A DNA stretch of 39,957 nt from Chloroflexota bacterium (GCA_022820025.1 JAJEGF010000032.1:1-39957), one strand, 5' to 3'; positions 10,398 to 19,583 are shown, counted from the first letter of the stretch. A program made the numbers and translations. Notes: generated from the sequence alone by a model not told the origin.

Positions 10398-11555
10398 ATG
10401 TCATCGGACCTTAGCCGCAGGCGACCGTCGGGACGCGCGCACCGCCTCCGTCGCGCAGAGGTAATCAGCGTCGCTTCCGCCGGCGTCGTTTTCGTCGTCG
10501 TGGCAGTCCTTGGCGCCCTGGTCTGGATCCGATCGTCGGAGGGGACCGCGACGATCGCACCGCCAACGCCATCCGCCTCAGTTTCCCCTCCGCAGTCGGC
10601 GTCGCCGATCGTGACAGGCAGAACGACTTTTCCTCCGACTCCGTCGCCGGTGGTTGCCGCGACTCCGACGCCGGAGCCGCCAAGCCCCCTGGATCTCATT
10701 GCCGACTGGCCCGAAGACCAGCCCTTCAGCGTATTATTTCTCGGGCTTGACCGGCGTCCCGGCGAGGGCGGCGGCCGCACTGACGCGATTATTCTCGCCC
10801 ACATTGAGCCACGGGCGCGGGCCGCAACCCTCGTGTCGATTCCCCGTGACATTTGTGTGGCGAACTGTCGAACCGACCCGTTTCGAATCAATTCAGTCTT
10901 ACAGGAAGAAGGCCCGGACGCCCTCAGCCGTCGGGTCTCAAACCTCCTTGGCGTGCAGGTGGATTACTGGGTCACGCTGGACTTTAACGGCTTCAAACGC
11001 CTGGTCGACTTTTTTGGCGGGGTTTCCGTGGACGTTGAATCAACGATTTACGATCCAAACTACCCCAACGCCACCGACACCGGTTTTGAGCCGTTTCACG
11101 TGGAAGCCGGGCCCAATCATTTCAACGGCGACATGGCGCTGCGCTATGTGCGCACACGGCATCAGGACGGAGCGTTTGCTCGTGAAGTGCGTCAGCAGCA
11201 GATGCTCCTGGCCCTGGTTGAGCAGGTGATTTCCCCTCAGACCCTTGTCGAGTCGCCAGCCTTTCTGCGCGAACTCAGCAACGCCTTCGAATCAAACCTG
11301 CCGCCTGATCTGGTGCCGTCGATGGCCAAGCTGGGGATGCGGATAGGGGCCGCTCGGACCGTGTCGGGCGCAATCCGGCCGGAGGACAACCTCGTGCGCG
11401 CCGTGATCGCCGACAACGGCGCCTTCGTGCTTCAGCCCAACGTACCGCTTATCCACGCGTACACGGCCGACCTGATGCGGCACAGCGAATCACTCCCGCC
11501 GCCTGAAGCGGGACCTCAGGTCGAACTCGCAAACCGGCAGCAGCCGGCGTCCTAA
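10398..11555 (+). CDS. LytR-CpsA-Psr (LCP) family protein
   Basis: 385 residues. A basic N-terminus is followed by one membrane helix (about 22-44), a Pro/Thr/Ser-rich linker (about 50-98), and the extracellular LCP domain from about 106. Conserved LCP features are FLGLDRRPGEGGGRTDAI, VSIPRD, FKRLVDFFGGVSVDV, and the ALRYVRTRH block carrying conserved Arg residues. LCP enzymes transfer polyprenyl-phosphate-linked glycopolymers to the cell wall or proteins. The nearby galU and sugar-kinase genes could supply nucleotide sugars, but this link is inference. Its TAA stop shares bases with the convergent methyltransferase stop. Confidence 0.93.
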   Translation: MSSDLSRRRPSGRAHRLRRAEVISVASAGVVFVVVAVLGALVWIRSSEGTATIAPPTPSASVSPPQSASPIVTGRTTFPPTPSPVVAATPTPEPPSPLDLIADWPEDQPFSVLFLGLDRRPGEGGGRTDAIILAHIEPRARAATLVSIPRDICVANCRTDPFRINSVLQEEGPDALSRRVSNLLGVQVDYWVTLDFNGFKRLVDFFGGVSVDVESTIYDPNYPNATDTGFEPFHVEAGPNHFNGDMALRYVRTRHQDGAFAREVRQQQMLLALVEQVISPQTLVESPAFLRELSNAFESNLPPDLVPSMAKLGMRIGAARTVSGAIRPEDNLVRAVIADNGAFVLQPNVPLIHAYTADLMRHSESLPPPEAGPQVELANRQQPAS

Positions 11556-12394
11556 GGCCGTCGAGCGACGACGAATAGCTCGCAGGGCTCATAGGCCACC
11601 TCAAGGAAACGTCGTAGCACGCCGGCGACGCGAGCCAATTCCTGGCGGGTGTGAAGCAGGCCGTCGGATGTCTCATGAATGGCCTGCTCCAGGTCGCGCC
11701 CATACGTTGAGCCGGCTAGCCGACCGGCGATCCAGCGGGACGCTCGTGCGTCGGGCGGCTGGAGCGCATCGTCAGACTTCGAGGGCGGCGTCAGGCCAAG
11801 GTCGGCCAGTTCGACCGGGAGGCCGCGTGGTGACTCGGGATTAATCCCTGCGACGACCGTTTCAAGTCCAGCGCCGATCGTCAAGTACTCGATGAGTTCC
11901 CGGTCGTAGGGCCGGGCGTGCGTTGGGTCGCGCCAAAACTCGTGCGCGATGGTGGGCAGGCTACCCGGATTCGGAGTGGCGATGATCAGTCGGCCCTCGA
12001 GCCGCAGCCGGTCGGCCGCAAGGCGCACAAAGGCTTCAGCCTCGCGAACCGCCAGGTGCTCTATCAGATGGAATGCCGTGATCGAGTCGTAGCGGTCGGG
12101 CGTACTCTGCAGAAAGTCCAGCGCGTCCCCCTGATGCACAGGCAGACTGCCAACTTGCGCCAGCATTTCCGGGTCGTGATCGATACCAACGACGCGGTGA
12201 CCGACCTCCGCCGCCACTTGAAGAAACTCCCCTCGTCCGCAGCCGACGTCAAGGAGGTCGCCGGGTTTCGGAAGGTGCTGCAAATACCAGGAGCGTGCAT
12301 GCCTTACCGTCTCGGGCGAGAATCCGCGCTGTGCGTACCAGTCGGCACCCATTCCTCGTCCAACCTGTCCATGTGCCGGGCGGAAGGCTAGCAC
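11552..12394 (-). CDS. Class I SAM-dependent methyltransferase
   Basis: Up to 280 residues from GTG at 12394; ATG at 12352 (266 residues, MGADWYAQRGF) is an alternative that may fit better. The SAM-binding motif I LLDVGCGRGEFLQ, acidic GIDHD of motif II, and the FHLIEHL and GRLIIATPNP motifs are typical of the UbiG-like/Methyltransf_11/23 group. These often act on small molecules or glycans. The C-terminal 80 residues are helical, and no substrate clue is seen. It is convergent with the LCP gene and overlaps it by the four bases ctaa, encoding stops on both strands. Confidence 0.87.
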   Translation of the reverse strand: MLAFRPAHGQVGRGMGADWYAQRGFSPETVRHARSWYLQHLPKPGDLLDVGCGRGEFLQVAAEVGHRVVGIDHDPEMLAQVGSLPVHQGDALDFLQSTPDRYDSITAFHLIEHLAVREAEAFVRLAADRLRLEGRLIIATPNPGSLPTIAHEFWRDPTHARPYDRELIEYLTIGAGLETVVAGINPESPRGLPVELADLGLTPPSKSDDALQPPDARASRWIAGRLAGSTYGRDLEQAIHETSDGLLHTRQELARVAGVLRRFLEVAYEPCELFVVARRP

Positions 12395-12452
12395 CGAACG
12401 CCGCGGTTCAACTTAGAATGTTCTCCGGTTCCAACTTGCAGCGGCGGGCGCT

Positions 12453-13259
12453 ATGAACGACGACGTTGAGATCTTCTCGATCGGAACGGAACTCGTTTCC
12501 GGCCTGGTTTTGGACACGAACTCTCACTGGCTTGCCGGCGAAGTGTCAGTTGCCGGCGGCGACGTTCGCCGAATCACCGCGCTTGCCGACGACCTGGACG
12601 CGCTGATCGCGGAGTTGCGAGCTTCCGTCGCGCGTGAGGCCCGGGTGATTCTCACGACCGGCGGACTTGGCCCAACCCCTGACGATATGACGGTCGACGC
12701 AATCGCCGCAGTCGCCGGAAGTGCTGTGCATACGCCCTTCGAGGTAATCGAGGACTATGCGCGCCGCCGAAACATGACGATCGAAGAGGTCTCCGTTCCG
12801 CCTCGTCTCAAGATGGGTTCAATCCCTCGAGCGTCCACCGTGCACCTCAACCCGGTTGGGTGGGCGCCCTGCTTCTCGACTGTTCTTGGTGAGACGACCA
12901 TCTGGTCGATGCCCGGCCCGCCGCGCGAGGTAGAGGGGTGCTTCGAGAAGCACATCCAGCCGGTGTTGCACGGATTGTTCTCTTCCCAGACTGCTCGGAT
13001 GCGTGTTTTCATCGACTCGTTCGAATCCGAGACCTCGCCGTTCATGCAGCGAGTGATGCGGGAAGTTCCCGTGGCCTATCTGAAAGCGTACGTAGGGCAG
13101 TCGCGTGTGAACGGACTGCCGGTTGACATTGTGGTCCGCAGCACCGACGGTGGCGACCCTAAGGTCCAGCTTGATGCCGCCTATGACCTCTTGTGCGCGA
13201 TAGCCGCTGAGGCCGGCAAGACCGTCACGCTCGAACCCACGGCCCCGCTGCGCGACTAA
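12453..13259 (+). CDS. CinA-like molybdopterin-binding-domain protein
   Basis: 268 residues. The MoaB/Mog/CinA-N fold is recognised by EIFSIGTELVSGLVLDTNSH, LTTGGLGPTPDDMTVDAI and MPGPPREV. In CinA this domain carries ADP-ribose pyrophosphatase activity; in MoaB/MogA it binds molybdopterin. The C-terminal NMN deamidase domain of full CinA is absent; instead about 100 residues follow that resemble the middle CinA region. No competence genes are nearby. A bifunctional aldolase gene follows after 15 bases, so the two are probably cotranscribed. Exact activity is uncertain. Confidence 0.85.
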   Translation: MNDDVEIFSIGTELVSGLVLDTNSHWLAGEVSVAGGDVRRITALADDLDALIAELRASVAREARVILTTGGLGPTPDDMTVDAIAAVAGSAVHTPFEVIEDYARRRNMTIEEVSVPPRLKMGSIPRASTVHLNPVGWAPCFSTVLGETTIWSMPGPPREVEGCFEKHIQPVLHGLFSSQTARMRVFIDSFESETSPFMQRVMREVPVAYLKAYVGQSRVNGLPVDIVVRSTDGGDPKVQLDAAYDLLCAIAAEAGKTVTLEPTAPLRD

Positions 13260-13274
13260 CCGGAATCCATAACG

Positions 13275-15284
13275 GTGCGCTCACGTTGGTCGTCGGACGC
13301 CGTCGCTGGCCTCGACCCGGTAGCGCTGCGCGTATACACCTCTCGCCTGCTGGGCTCTGAGCCTTCCCTGGTTCTCTTTGGCGGCGGAAACACCTCGGTC
13401 AAGCACTTGCGGCCGGACCCGAGAGGCGGCATGCGGCGGACGCTCACAATCAAGGGCAGTGGAACCGACCTGTCCTCGATCGGGCGAGACGGTTTTGCCC
13501 CGCTCGCCCTTGACGATCTACTCCTGCTACGCGAACGCAAGACCCTGGACGACGAGACTATGGTTGAGTTGGTCACGCTGGCGCTGCTCGACACACGCGC
13601 GCCTCGTCCCTCAATCGAGACGCTGCTGCACGCATTTATCCCACTGGGATGGGTCGACCACAGCCACGCCGACGCCATTCTCACCCTCACAAACCAGCCC
13701 GACGGTGCCGCACGGGTACGCGACGCCCTGGGTGGGGCTGTCGGACTGGTTCCCTACGTTAAGCCAGGATTCGAACTCTCGAAGGCGGCTGCCAGTGTCT
13801 ACGACGCAGACCCGTCGATCAGCGGGCTCGTCCTCAACAAACATGGGCTCGTGACCTTTGGGGAGACCGCGGAAGAGTCTTACGAACGTCATATCGAGCT
13901 CGTTTCACTCGCCGAGAAACGGATTGCTCGAGCTTGGTTCGGCCCGCGAATGCCAACGATCCAGTCGCAAGCTGATGTCTCCAGTCTCGCTCTCTCGCTC
14001 CGCGGCCTGCTGAGCCGTCGTCGCCACACGATCGTCCGATCTGACGCCAGCCCACGGATCCGTGCTTTTGTTGACCAGCCGGATCTAGGCCGGTTTTCTC
14101 AACAAGGTCCTGCCACACCCGACCATGTGCTTCGAACGAAGCGCCTGCCCTTGGTGTTGCCGTCAGCGGACCCCGCGGACGCGCCGCAAGCCGTGGCCCG
14201 CTATGAGGCCGCCTACGACGCGTATGTCACTGAACACGCGGATGCGGACCACGACTTCAGACACGATCCCGGACCTCGGGTCGTGCTGGTGCCCGGCGTC
14301 GGCATGTTTACCGCCGGTCGCACGGCAGCCGAGGCCGACGCCGTCGCTCAAATCTACCGACACACCATGAACGTGATCGAGGGCGCCGAATCAATGGGCG
14401 GCTACGCGGCACTTCCGGTGCGCGATTTCTTTGACATCGAGTATTGGCCGTTGGAGCTGTACAAGCTCAAGTTGGCGCCGCCCGATCGGGAGCTTGCCGG
14501 ACGCGTGGCGCTGGTAACCGGCGCGGCGAGCGGAATCGGCCGGGCAGCCGCCCGGGTTCTGGCTGCGGCGGGTGCCCACGTTCTTGTTTCCGACATCGAC
14601 GCGACTGGGGCCGGGCAGGTGGCTGGGCTGATATGCGAATCCGGCGACGCGGCCGAGCCTTTAGAGTTGGACGTAACCGACCCGTCCGCGGTCAGTTCGG
14701 CCATGCGGCAGGCGGCAATTGCGGTCGGTGGTATCGATATCGTGGTCTCCAACGCTGGCATTGCCGACGCCGCGTCAATTGCTGTCTTGGAGCTTGACGC
14801 GTGGCAGCGAAGCCTTGACGTGAACGCGACAGGCCACTTCCTCGTCACGAAGTCAGCGGTTCGCGCCATGCGCGAGCAGCGTATCGGCGGCAGCGTCATC
14901 CTGGTATGCACCAAGAACGCTCTTGACCCCGGGCGCGACTTTGGCGCCTACAGCGCCGCCAAGGCCGCGCAGCTGCAACTGGGACGCGTCCTCGCGATCG
15001 AAAACGGAGAACACGGAATCCGGGTCAACATGGTCAATCCAGACGCGGTATTTGCTGACTCGCGGCTGTGGAGCCGCGATCTCCGGGCAGGTCGAGCCGC
15101 CGCGCACGGCGTGGACGTCGACCAACTTGAAGACTTCTACCGTCGCAGGAATCTCCTGCAAAGTCCGATTGGCGTAGACGACGTGGCCGAGGCCGTGCTG
15201 TTCCTGGCAAGCGATCGGTCGTCGAAGACCACCGGCGCCATCCTGCCGGTTGATGGTGGAGTCCGCGGAGCCTTTCCGCGCTAG
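13275..15284 (+). CDS. Bifunctional class II aldolase/short-chain dehydrogenase
   Basis: 669 residues from GTG. The N-terminal half (about 1-400) is a class II (zinc) aldolase/adducin domain with LFGGGNTSVK, the metal-binding HSHADAI and KHGLVTFGE. The C-terminal half (about 408-669) is an SDR with TGAASGIGR, SNAG, Tyr559 and Lys563 (YSAAK). This is the layout of the RhaD/alcohol dehydrogenase fusion family, which cleaves rhamnulose-1-phosphate-type substrates and oxidises or reduces the aldehyde. The usual SDR catalytic Ser, 13 residues before the Tyr, is Thr546 (CTKNA). No rhamnose isomerase or kinase is adjacent. The real substrate is unknown. Confidence 0.92.
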   Translation: MRSRWSSDAVAGLDPVALRVYTSRLLGSEPSLVLFGGGNTSVKHLRPDPRGGMRRTLTIKGSGTDLSSIGRDGFAPLALDDLLLLRERKTLDDETMVELVTLALLDTRAPRPSIETLLHAFIPLGWVDHSHADAILTLTNQPDGAARVRDALGGAVGLVPYVKPGFELSKAAASVYDADPSISGLVLNKHGLVTFGETAEESYERHIELVSLAEKRIARAWFGPRMPTIQSQADVSSLALSLRGLLSRRRHTIVRSDASPRIRAFVDQPDLGRFSQQGPATPDHVLRTKRLPLVLPSADPADAPQAVARYEAAYDAYVTEHADADHDFRHDPGPRVVLVPGVGMFTAGRTAAEADAVAQIYRHTMNVIEGAESMGGYAALPVRDFFDIEYWPLELYKLKLAPPDRELAGRVALVTGAASGIGRAAARVLAAAGAHVLVSDIDATGAGQVAGLICESGDAAEPLELDVTDPSAVSSAMRQAAIAVGGIDIVVSNAGIADAASIAVLELDAWQRSLDVNATGHFLVTKSAVRAMREQRIGGSVILVCTKNALDPGRDFGAYSAAKAAQLQLGRVLAIENGEHGIRVNMVNPDAVFADSRLWSRDLRAGRAAAHGVDVDQLEDFYRRRNLLQSPIGVDDVAEAVLFLASDRSSKTTGAILPVDGGVRGAFPR

Positions 15285-15305
15285 AGCACCGGCTACTTCC
15301 GCGGT

Positions 15306-15899
15306 CTATGGAACGGCGGCGCCGGAGACGAGCAACTCCCCATCGGTCACCACAAGCGTCTCGATGGCGATCGGCAGCCGTGGCAGTCCGGCGTCCAGCG
15401 TGCGTTCGGCCAGTGCAAGCGCAAGTGACCGCACGAATCCGGGGGCGTACATTTCGCCCACCTGGAATCGAATGATCTCAGCGGTGCGCTGACTATTCTC
15501 CGTCGCGACGGCGACGTCCAGGCGAAACGGGAAGCTCAAACCCGCCGACTGCAGGACGCCCGTCAGCGTGAGCGTGCGGGGACGGAACGTAAGTTGCAAC
15601 TCGGTGATTGAGCCGAATCCGTGCTCTTGTCTGCCCCATTGACGCAAGAGGGCGGTCAACTCGTCGTGGGTAAAGGCAACCTGCGCCGGGATCGGACGGC
15701 CCGCAAGACGGGCCTGCTCGGAAGTCTGGCCAAATGCCCCAAGCTTTGCTTCTGCCCGCGCGCTCACGAGGGTATCGGGCTCAAGACGTGCCAGATCCGA
15801 GATATCGACGGAGCCGCGGGTCGCGAACACCCCGAGAACCACAAGCACGCCGGCAAGGGCCACGAGCATCCACAGGCCGAGCACCAGTGCACGACGCAC
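15306..15899 (-). CDS. Membrane-anchored hypothetical protein
   Basis: 197 residues with one N-terminal hydrophobic helix (about 7-28) after two arginines, then an extracytoplasmic domain with alternating beta-like hydrophobicity (FTHDELTALLRQWG; LQLTFRPRTLTLTGVLQ; FPFRLDVAVA). The layout loosely resembles YpmS/DUF2140 or LmeA/DUF2993 lipid-binding-type proteins, but I do not see a decisive motif. It is convergent with the aldolase gene (21-base gap) and divergent from galU. Confidence 0.7.
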   Translation of the reverse strand: MRRALVLGLWMLVALAGVLVVLGVFATRGSVDISDLARLEPDTLVSARAEAKLGAFGQTSEQARLAGRPIPAQVAFTHDELTALLRQWGRQEHGFGSITELQLTFRPRTLTLTGVLQSAGLSFPFRLDVAVATENSQRTAEIIRFQVGEMYAPGFVRSLALALAERTLDAGLPRLPIAIETLVVTDGELLVSGAAVP

Positions 15900-15929
15900 G
15901 CAGACTCACCTCATTTCGCAGCCGCGCCT

Positions 15930-15994
15930 CACGTCACGGGTTCCATCCAACGGCTGCCATAGTCAGATCGCCAGACGACGCCGCGCGTGACGTG
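15930..15994. repeat. Spaced 9-base inverted repeat between divergent genes
   Basis: CACGTCACG at 15930-15938 and its exact complement CGTGACGTG at 15986-15994 lie 56 bases apart in the 164-base region between the membrane-anchored protein gene and galU. Each arm contains a TGACG/CGTCA core. They may be paired operator half-sites of a regulator controlling both divergent genes; a hairpin with a 47-base loop is less likely. Confidence 0.4.
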
Positions 15995-16063
15995 TGGCGA
16001 GCGCAAACATTGGTGTGCGTATGCTAGCGTCCGCTCGCTTGCGGTCCGCTCCGTCGGAATCCA

Positions 16064-16957
16064 GTGAACGCCGTCACTACCTCCCGACCCGTTCGCAAAG
16101 CCGTTGTTCCGGTTGCAGGGATCGGAACGCGCTTGTTTCCTGCAACCAAGTCCCAGCCCAAGGAGATGCTCCCGGTAGGCCGGAAGCCTGTCGTCCAGTA
16201 CGTAATCGAAGAGCTTCGCGCATCTGGTGTGGAACAAGTCCTGTTGATTACCGGCCGCAAGAAGGCAGCAATCGAAGACCACTTCGACGCCGATCCCGAA
16301 CTCAGCCGGCTACTGCATCAGGCGGGAAGTGTTGATTCGGCTGATCTGCCAATTGCCGACGGCATTCGCGGTGTGTTTTATACGCGCCAGGGCACACCCA
16401 GTGGAGTTGCCGACGCCGTGGGTCTGGCGCGAGACTTTGCCGCGGGCGAACCCGTTGTGGTGGCCTTCGGCGACACGATTATTCGCGGTGGCCATCTGGT
16501 CGCGCGGCTCATGGCTGCTCACAGGCAGAGCGAGGCCAGCGGCACCGTTGCGGTGGAACAGGTCGCCCCGGAAGACGCCTTTCGGTACGGAATCGTCGAC
16601 GTGTGTGAAGTCGATGGAGGCCTGATTGCTACAGACCTGGTCGAAAAGCCGTCCGTGGGAACCGCGCCGAGCGATCTCGCGATCGTGCCGCGCTACGTCT
16701 TCGGTTCCGAGGTCTTTGATGCCATTGAGGCCACCAGGCCCGGCCTTGGCGGCGAGCGTTGGTTGACCGATTCCATCGCAATCCTGGCGCGCGAATCGCC
16801 GCCGGTTCGAGTGGTTCCGCTTTCGGCCAACGAGCACCGCTACGACATCGGGAATTTTGAGTCGTACTACCGCGCGTTCATTGACTTCGCCCTGGCCGAC
16901 CCGCAGTACGGAGCCAGCGTTCGGCAGTACCTGAGCGAGCTTGGCCAGCGGCTGTGA
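16064..16957 (+). CDS. galU: UTP-glucose-1-phosphate uridylyltransferase (GalU type)
   Basis: 297 residues from GTG. The nucleotidyltransferase signature PVAGIGTRLFPATKSQPKEM at the N-terminus, GRKKAAIEDHFD, and LVEKP in the middle are those of GalU, which makes UDP-glucose from UTP and glucose-1-phosphate. The length is standard. It overlaps the following GHMP kinase gene as GTGA. Coupling to a sugar-1-kinase suggests the pyrophosphorylase may also use another sugar-1-phosphate. The specificity statement is inference; the family assignment is firm. Confidence 0.93.
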   Translation: MNAVTTSRPVRKAVVPVAGIGTRLFPATKSQPKEMLPVGRKPVVQYVIEELRASGVEQVLLITGRKKAAIEDHFDADPELSRLLHQAGSVDSADLPIADGIRGVFYTRQGTPSGVADAVGLARDFAAGEPVVVAFGDTIIRGGHLVARLMAAHRQSEASGTVAVEQVAPEDAFRYGIVDVCEVDGGLIATDLVEKPSVGTAPSDLAIVPRYVFGSEVFDAIEATRPGLGGERWLTDSIAILARESPPVRVVPLSANEHRYDIGNFESYYRAFIDFALADPQYGASVRQYLSELGQRL

Positions 16958-18066
16958 CCGCTGGTCTGCCAGTCGTAGCGTCGGCTCCCGGGCGGGCCGG
17001 GCTTCTTGGCAATCCGAGCGACATGTACGGCGGAACCGTTATCGCCATCGCCGTTCCGAGGCGGGCATTCGTTGCCATTCGCTCCGCGCCGAGGCTGCGG
17101 CTGGCGGCGTTGGATGCGGCCCTGAATCTCACGGTGCATTCCCCGGACGACCTGCGATTGATACCGCCGCCAACTGGAGCGGCCGCGGCGCAAATGGATC
17201 GGTCCGAACTCCTGGCGGCGCGGCGTTCAACCTATTTGAACGTCCTCAAGGCTGTGGTTCTGGCGCAGGGAATGCAGAACGTCCGGGCCGAGATTCGATG
17301 CTGGAGCCAGATTCCGCCGAGTGCCGGCCTCTCCAGCAGCAGTGCGCTGCTGGTTGCGGCGCTCCATGCCACCAACCTGTGGCTGCGGCGTGAGCCCCCG
17401 CTGCATGAGTTTGCCGAAGCGGCTCGCGAAGTCGAGTTCAGCCGGATGGGTGTTACGTGCGGTTTTCAGGACTTCTACGCCACCACGTTCGGCGGTCTGA
17501 CCTGCATGGACTTTCGGGACAAGGAGCACTGGCGCGGCCCAACGGTCGACCCGCTGGCAACGGTCGAGCCCCTGCTGGAGCCCGACACATCGCTACCGTT
17601 TGTATTGGCACATACTGGGCGTCAGCGAGACTCCGGCGAAACCCACCGACCCTTGCGGGCGCGCTGGGTTGAAGGCGACTGCGAGGTGCGCGCCGCGATG
17701 CACGCCCTGGGGACGATTGCTCGTCAAGCCAAGCGCTACGTCTTGGCGCAGGATTGGCTGGCCGTAGGAGCGGCCATGACCGAAGCACATCGCCACATTT
17801 CCGCCGTTGGCGGATCCGGCCCCCTGGTCGACGCCCTCATTGAGCAGGCAATCACGCTTGGCGCTCGCGGCGCCAAGCTGGCCGGGGCGGGCTTGGGGGG
17901 AACCATCATCGTGCTGCACAACGACCCGAAATGGATGGCCAAGAGAATCGTCGAGCGTGGTGCGGCATCCGCGTTTCCGCTTCGGCGTGCGGCATCCGGG
18001 GTGCGCGTGGAGCCGGCCGCCGTCGCTGAGGAGCTATGCCACGCTGCCTCAACGCCACCCACGTGA
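16954..18066 (+). CDS. GHMP sugar kinase, glucuronokinase-like
   Basis: 370 residues, GTG start overlapping galU by four bases. GHMP kinase motifs are present: motif 1 APGRAGLLGNPSDMYGG (11-27), motif 2 PPSAGLSSSSAL (121-132) and motif 3 KLAGAGLGGT (near 310-320). The LGNPSD-Y-G form of motif 1 is the one I associate with plant glucuronokinase, which phosphorylates D-glucuronate at C1. The product sugar-1-phosphate would be the natural substrate for a nucleotidyltransferase such as the one encoded just before. It overlaps the xylulokinase gene by GTGA. Other sugar-1-kinase specificities (galactose, fucose, heptose) cannot be excluded. Confidence 0.85.
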   Translation: MTAGLPVVASAPGRAGLLGNPSDMYGGTVIAIAVPRRAFVAIRSAPRLRLAALDAALNLTVHSPDDLRLIPPPTGAAAAQMDRSELLAARRSTYLNVLKAVVLAQGMQNVRAEIRCWSQIPPSAGLSSSSALLVAALHATNLWLRREPPLHEFAEAAREVEFSRMGVTCGFQDFYATTFGGLTCMDFRDKEHWRGPTVDPLATVEPLLEPDTSLPFVLAHTGRQRDSGETHRPLRARWVEGDCEVRAAMHALGTIARQAKRYVLAQDWLAVGAAMTEAHRHISAVGGSGPLVDALIEQAITLGARGAKLAGAGLGGTIIVLHNDPKWMAKRIVERGAASAFPLRRAASGVRVEPAAVAEELCHAASTPPT

Positions 18067-19583
18067 GCGCGGGCCTCGTGATCGGGCTGGATCTCGGTAC
18101 GACCGGCGCGCGTGCCGTACTGGCCGGTATCTCAGGAGGAACCCACGCTGTTCACGAAACCCCCTACGAACTGCAAACGCCCCAACCGGGATGGGCCGAA
18201 CAGTCGCCGGATGCCTGGGAAGCGGCGGCCTTTGATGCCATGGCGGCGGTGGCCTCGCGCGCCCCACGACCTGGTGACGTTCGCGCTATCGGGCTCACCG
18301 GTCAGATGCACGGCCTCACACTGCTCGATGACCGCCGTCGTCCATTACGCGATGCGATTCTCTGGTGCGACCTGCGAACCGGGCCGCAGCGACGTGAACT
18401 TGAACGCTCCCTGGGAATCCCGGCCCTCATCCAATACACGGGCAACCTGCCGTTGGAGGGACTCCAGGCCCCGAAAGTCGTCTGGGTCCGCGAGCACGAG
18501 CCTCACCTGCTCGAGCGCACCGCTTACATTCTGTTGCCAAAAGACTTTATCCGGCTGCGTCTGTCGGACGACTGTTGGACTGACGTGTCGGACGCCAGCG
18601 GGACTGGCTACTTCGACTCAGCCGCGCGACGCTGGTCCAGTGAAATGCTGGATTTCCTGGAGATTGAGCCATCGTGGCTGCCCGAGGTTCAGGAGTCGCC
18701 GCGAGAAGCGGGCCGCCTGACGTCCGGCGCGGCCGACCGTCTTGGCCTCCCCGCCGGCATTCCCATCGCGGCCGGCGCGGGCGACCAGCCAGCCGGTGCG
18801 GTGGCTGCTGGAATCGTGGCGGAAGGCGATGCTGCCGTGACCATTGGGACCTCCGGCGTCGTGTTTGCCGCGGCCCGGGCCTACGCCGCGGCGCCGGATG
18901 GGCGGGTTCAGGTCGGCGCGCACGCCGTGCCGGAACGGTGGTATCTGATGGGCGTCACCCAGGCGGCCGGTCTATCGCTGCGCTGGCTTCGAGACACTCT
19001 TCTGCCAGGGCGTCACTACTCGGCATTAGTTGCCGAGGCGGAACACTCGCCGCCGGGAGCCCGCGGCCTTCTCTGGCTGCCCTACCTGCAGGGCGAACGC
19101 ACTCCGCATCTCGACGTCAACGCCCGCGGCGCGCTCGTGGGCCTCACGACGGCGCATTGCAGGTCCGACGTTGTCAGGGCGGTACTGGAAGGCGTGGCGT
19201 TCAGTCTGCGAGACGCCGCTCAGTCAATTCAGGGTGTTGGCGCATCGGTCAATCGCTTCAAGTTGGCTGGTGGAGGAGCACGCAGCCTCATTTGGCGGCA
19301 GATTGTGGCGGACGTTTTTGACGCCCCGCTGCGAATAGAACCGGAAGGTCGCGGACCGGCTTTTGGCGCGGCACGACTGGGTGCCGTGGCAGCCGGAGAA
19401 TTCGCTTCCGTCGACGAGGCGGTTGCGGCGACGGCCGTGCCTTACACCACAGTTTCGCCAAACGCCGCCTCGGCACGTTCGCTGGCCGCGGCCTATGACC
19501 GCTACCGTGACCTTTATCCGGCCCTGGCCACGGTGAATCGATCCGCCGCCGCGGCGCAGGCTGCTGTGAACGCCGACGCATAA
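18063..19583 (+). CDS. xylB: Xylulokinase (FGGY family)
   Basis: 506 residues from GTG at 18063, which overlaps the previous stop by four bases; a frame-open ATG at 18036 would add nine residues but lies inside the upstream gene. FGGY motifs: GLDLGTTGARAVL (Asp10), the xylulokinase-typical GQMHG at 80-84, GAGDQPAGAV with the catalytic Asp near 241, TIGTSGVV, and AGGGARS in the ATP site. It phosphorylates D-xylulose at C5 for the pentose phosphate pathway. Xylose isomerase is not in the window. Other FGGY substrates are possible. Confidence 0.9.
   Translation: MSAGLVIGLDLGTTGARAVLAGISGGTHAVHETPYELQTPQPGWAEQSPDAWEAAAFDAMAAVASRAPRPGDVRAIGLTGQMHGLTLLDDRRRPLRDAILWCDLRTGPQRRELERSLGIPALIQYTGNLPLEGLQAPKVVWVREHEPHLLERTAYILLPKDFIRLRLSDDCWTDVSDASGTGYFDSAARRWSSEMLDFLEIEPSWLPEVQESPREAGRLTSGAADRLGLPAGIPIAAGAGDQPAGAVAAGIVAEGDAAVTIGTSGVVFAAARAYAAAPDGRVQVGAHAVPERWYLMGVTQAAGLSLRWLRDTLLPGRHYSALVAEAEHSPPGARGLLWLPYLQGERTPHLDVNARGALVGLTTAHCRSDVVRAVLEGVAFSLRDAAQSIQGVGASVNRFKLAGGGARSLIWRQIVADVFDAPLRIEPEGRGPAFGAARLGAVAAGEFASVDEAVAATAVPYTTVSPNAASARSLAAAYDRYRDLYPALATVNRSAAAAQAAVNADA

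Noticed and set aside
13765..13785. tRNA T-arm-like bases (ggattcgaactc)
   Set aside because: Lies inside the aldolase coding sequence, with no acceptor stem or other tRNA arms around it.
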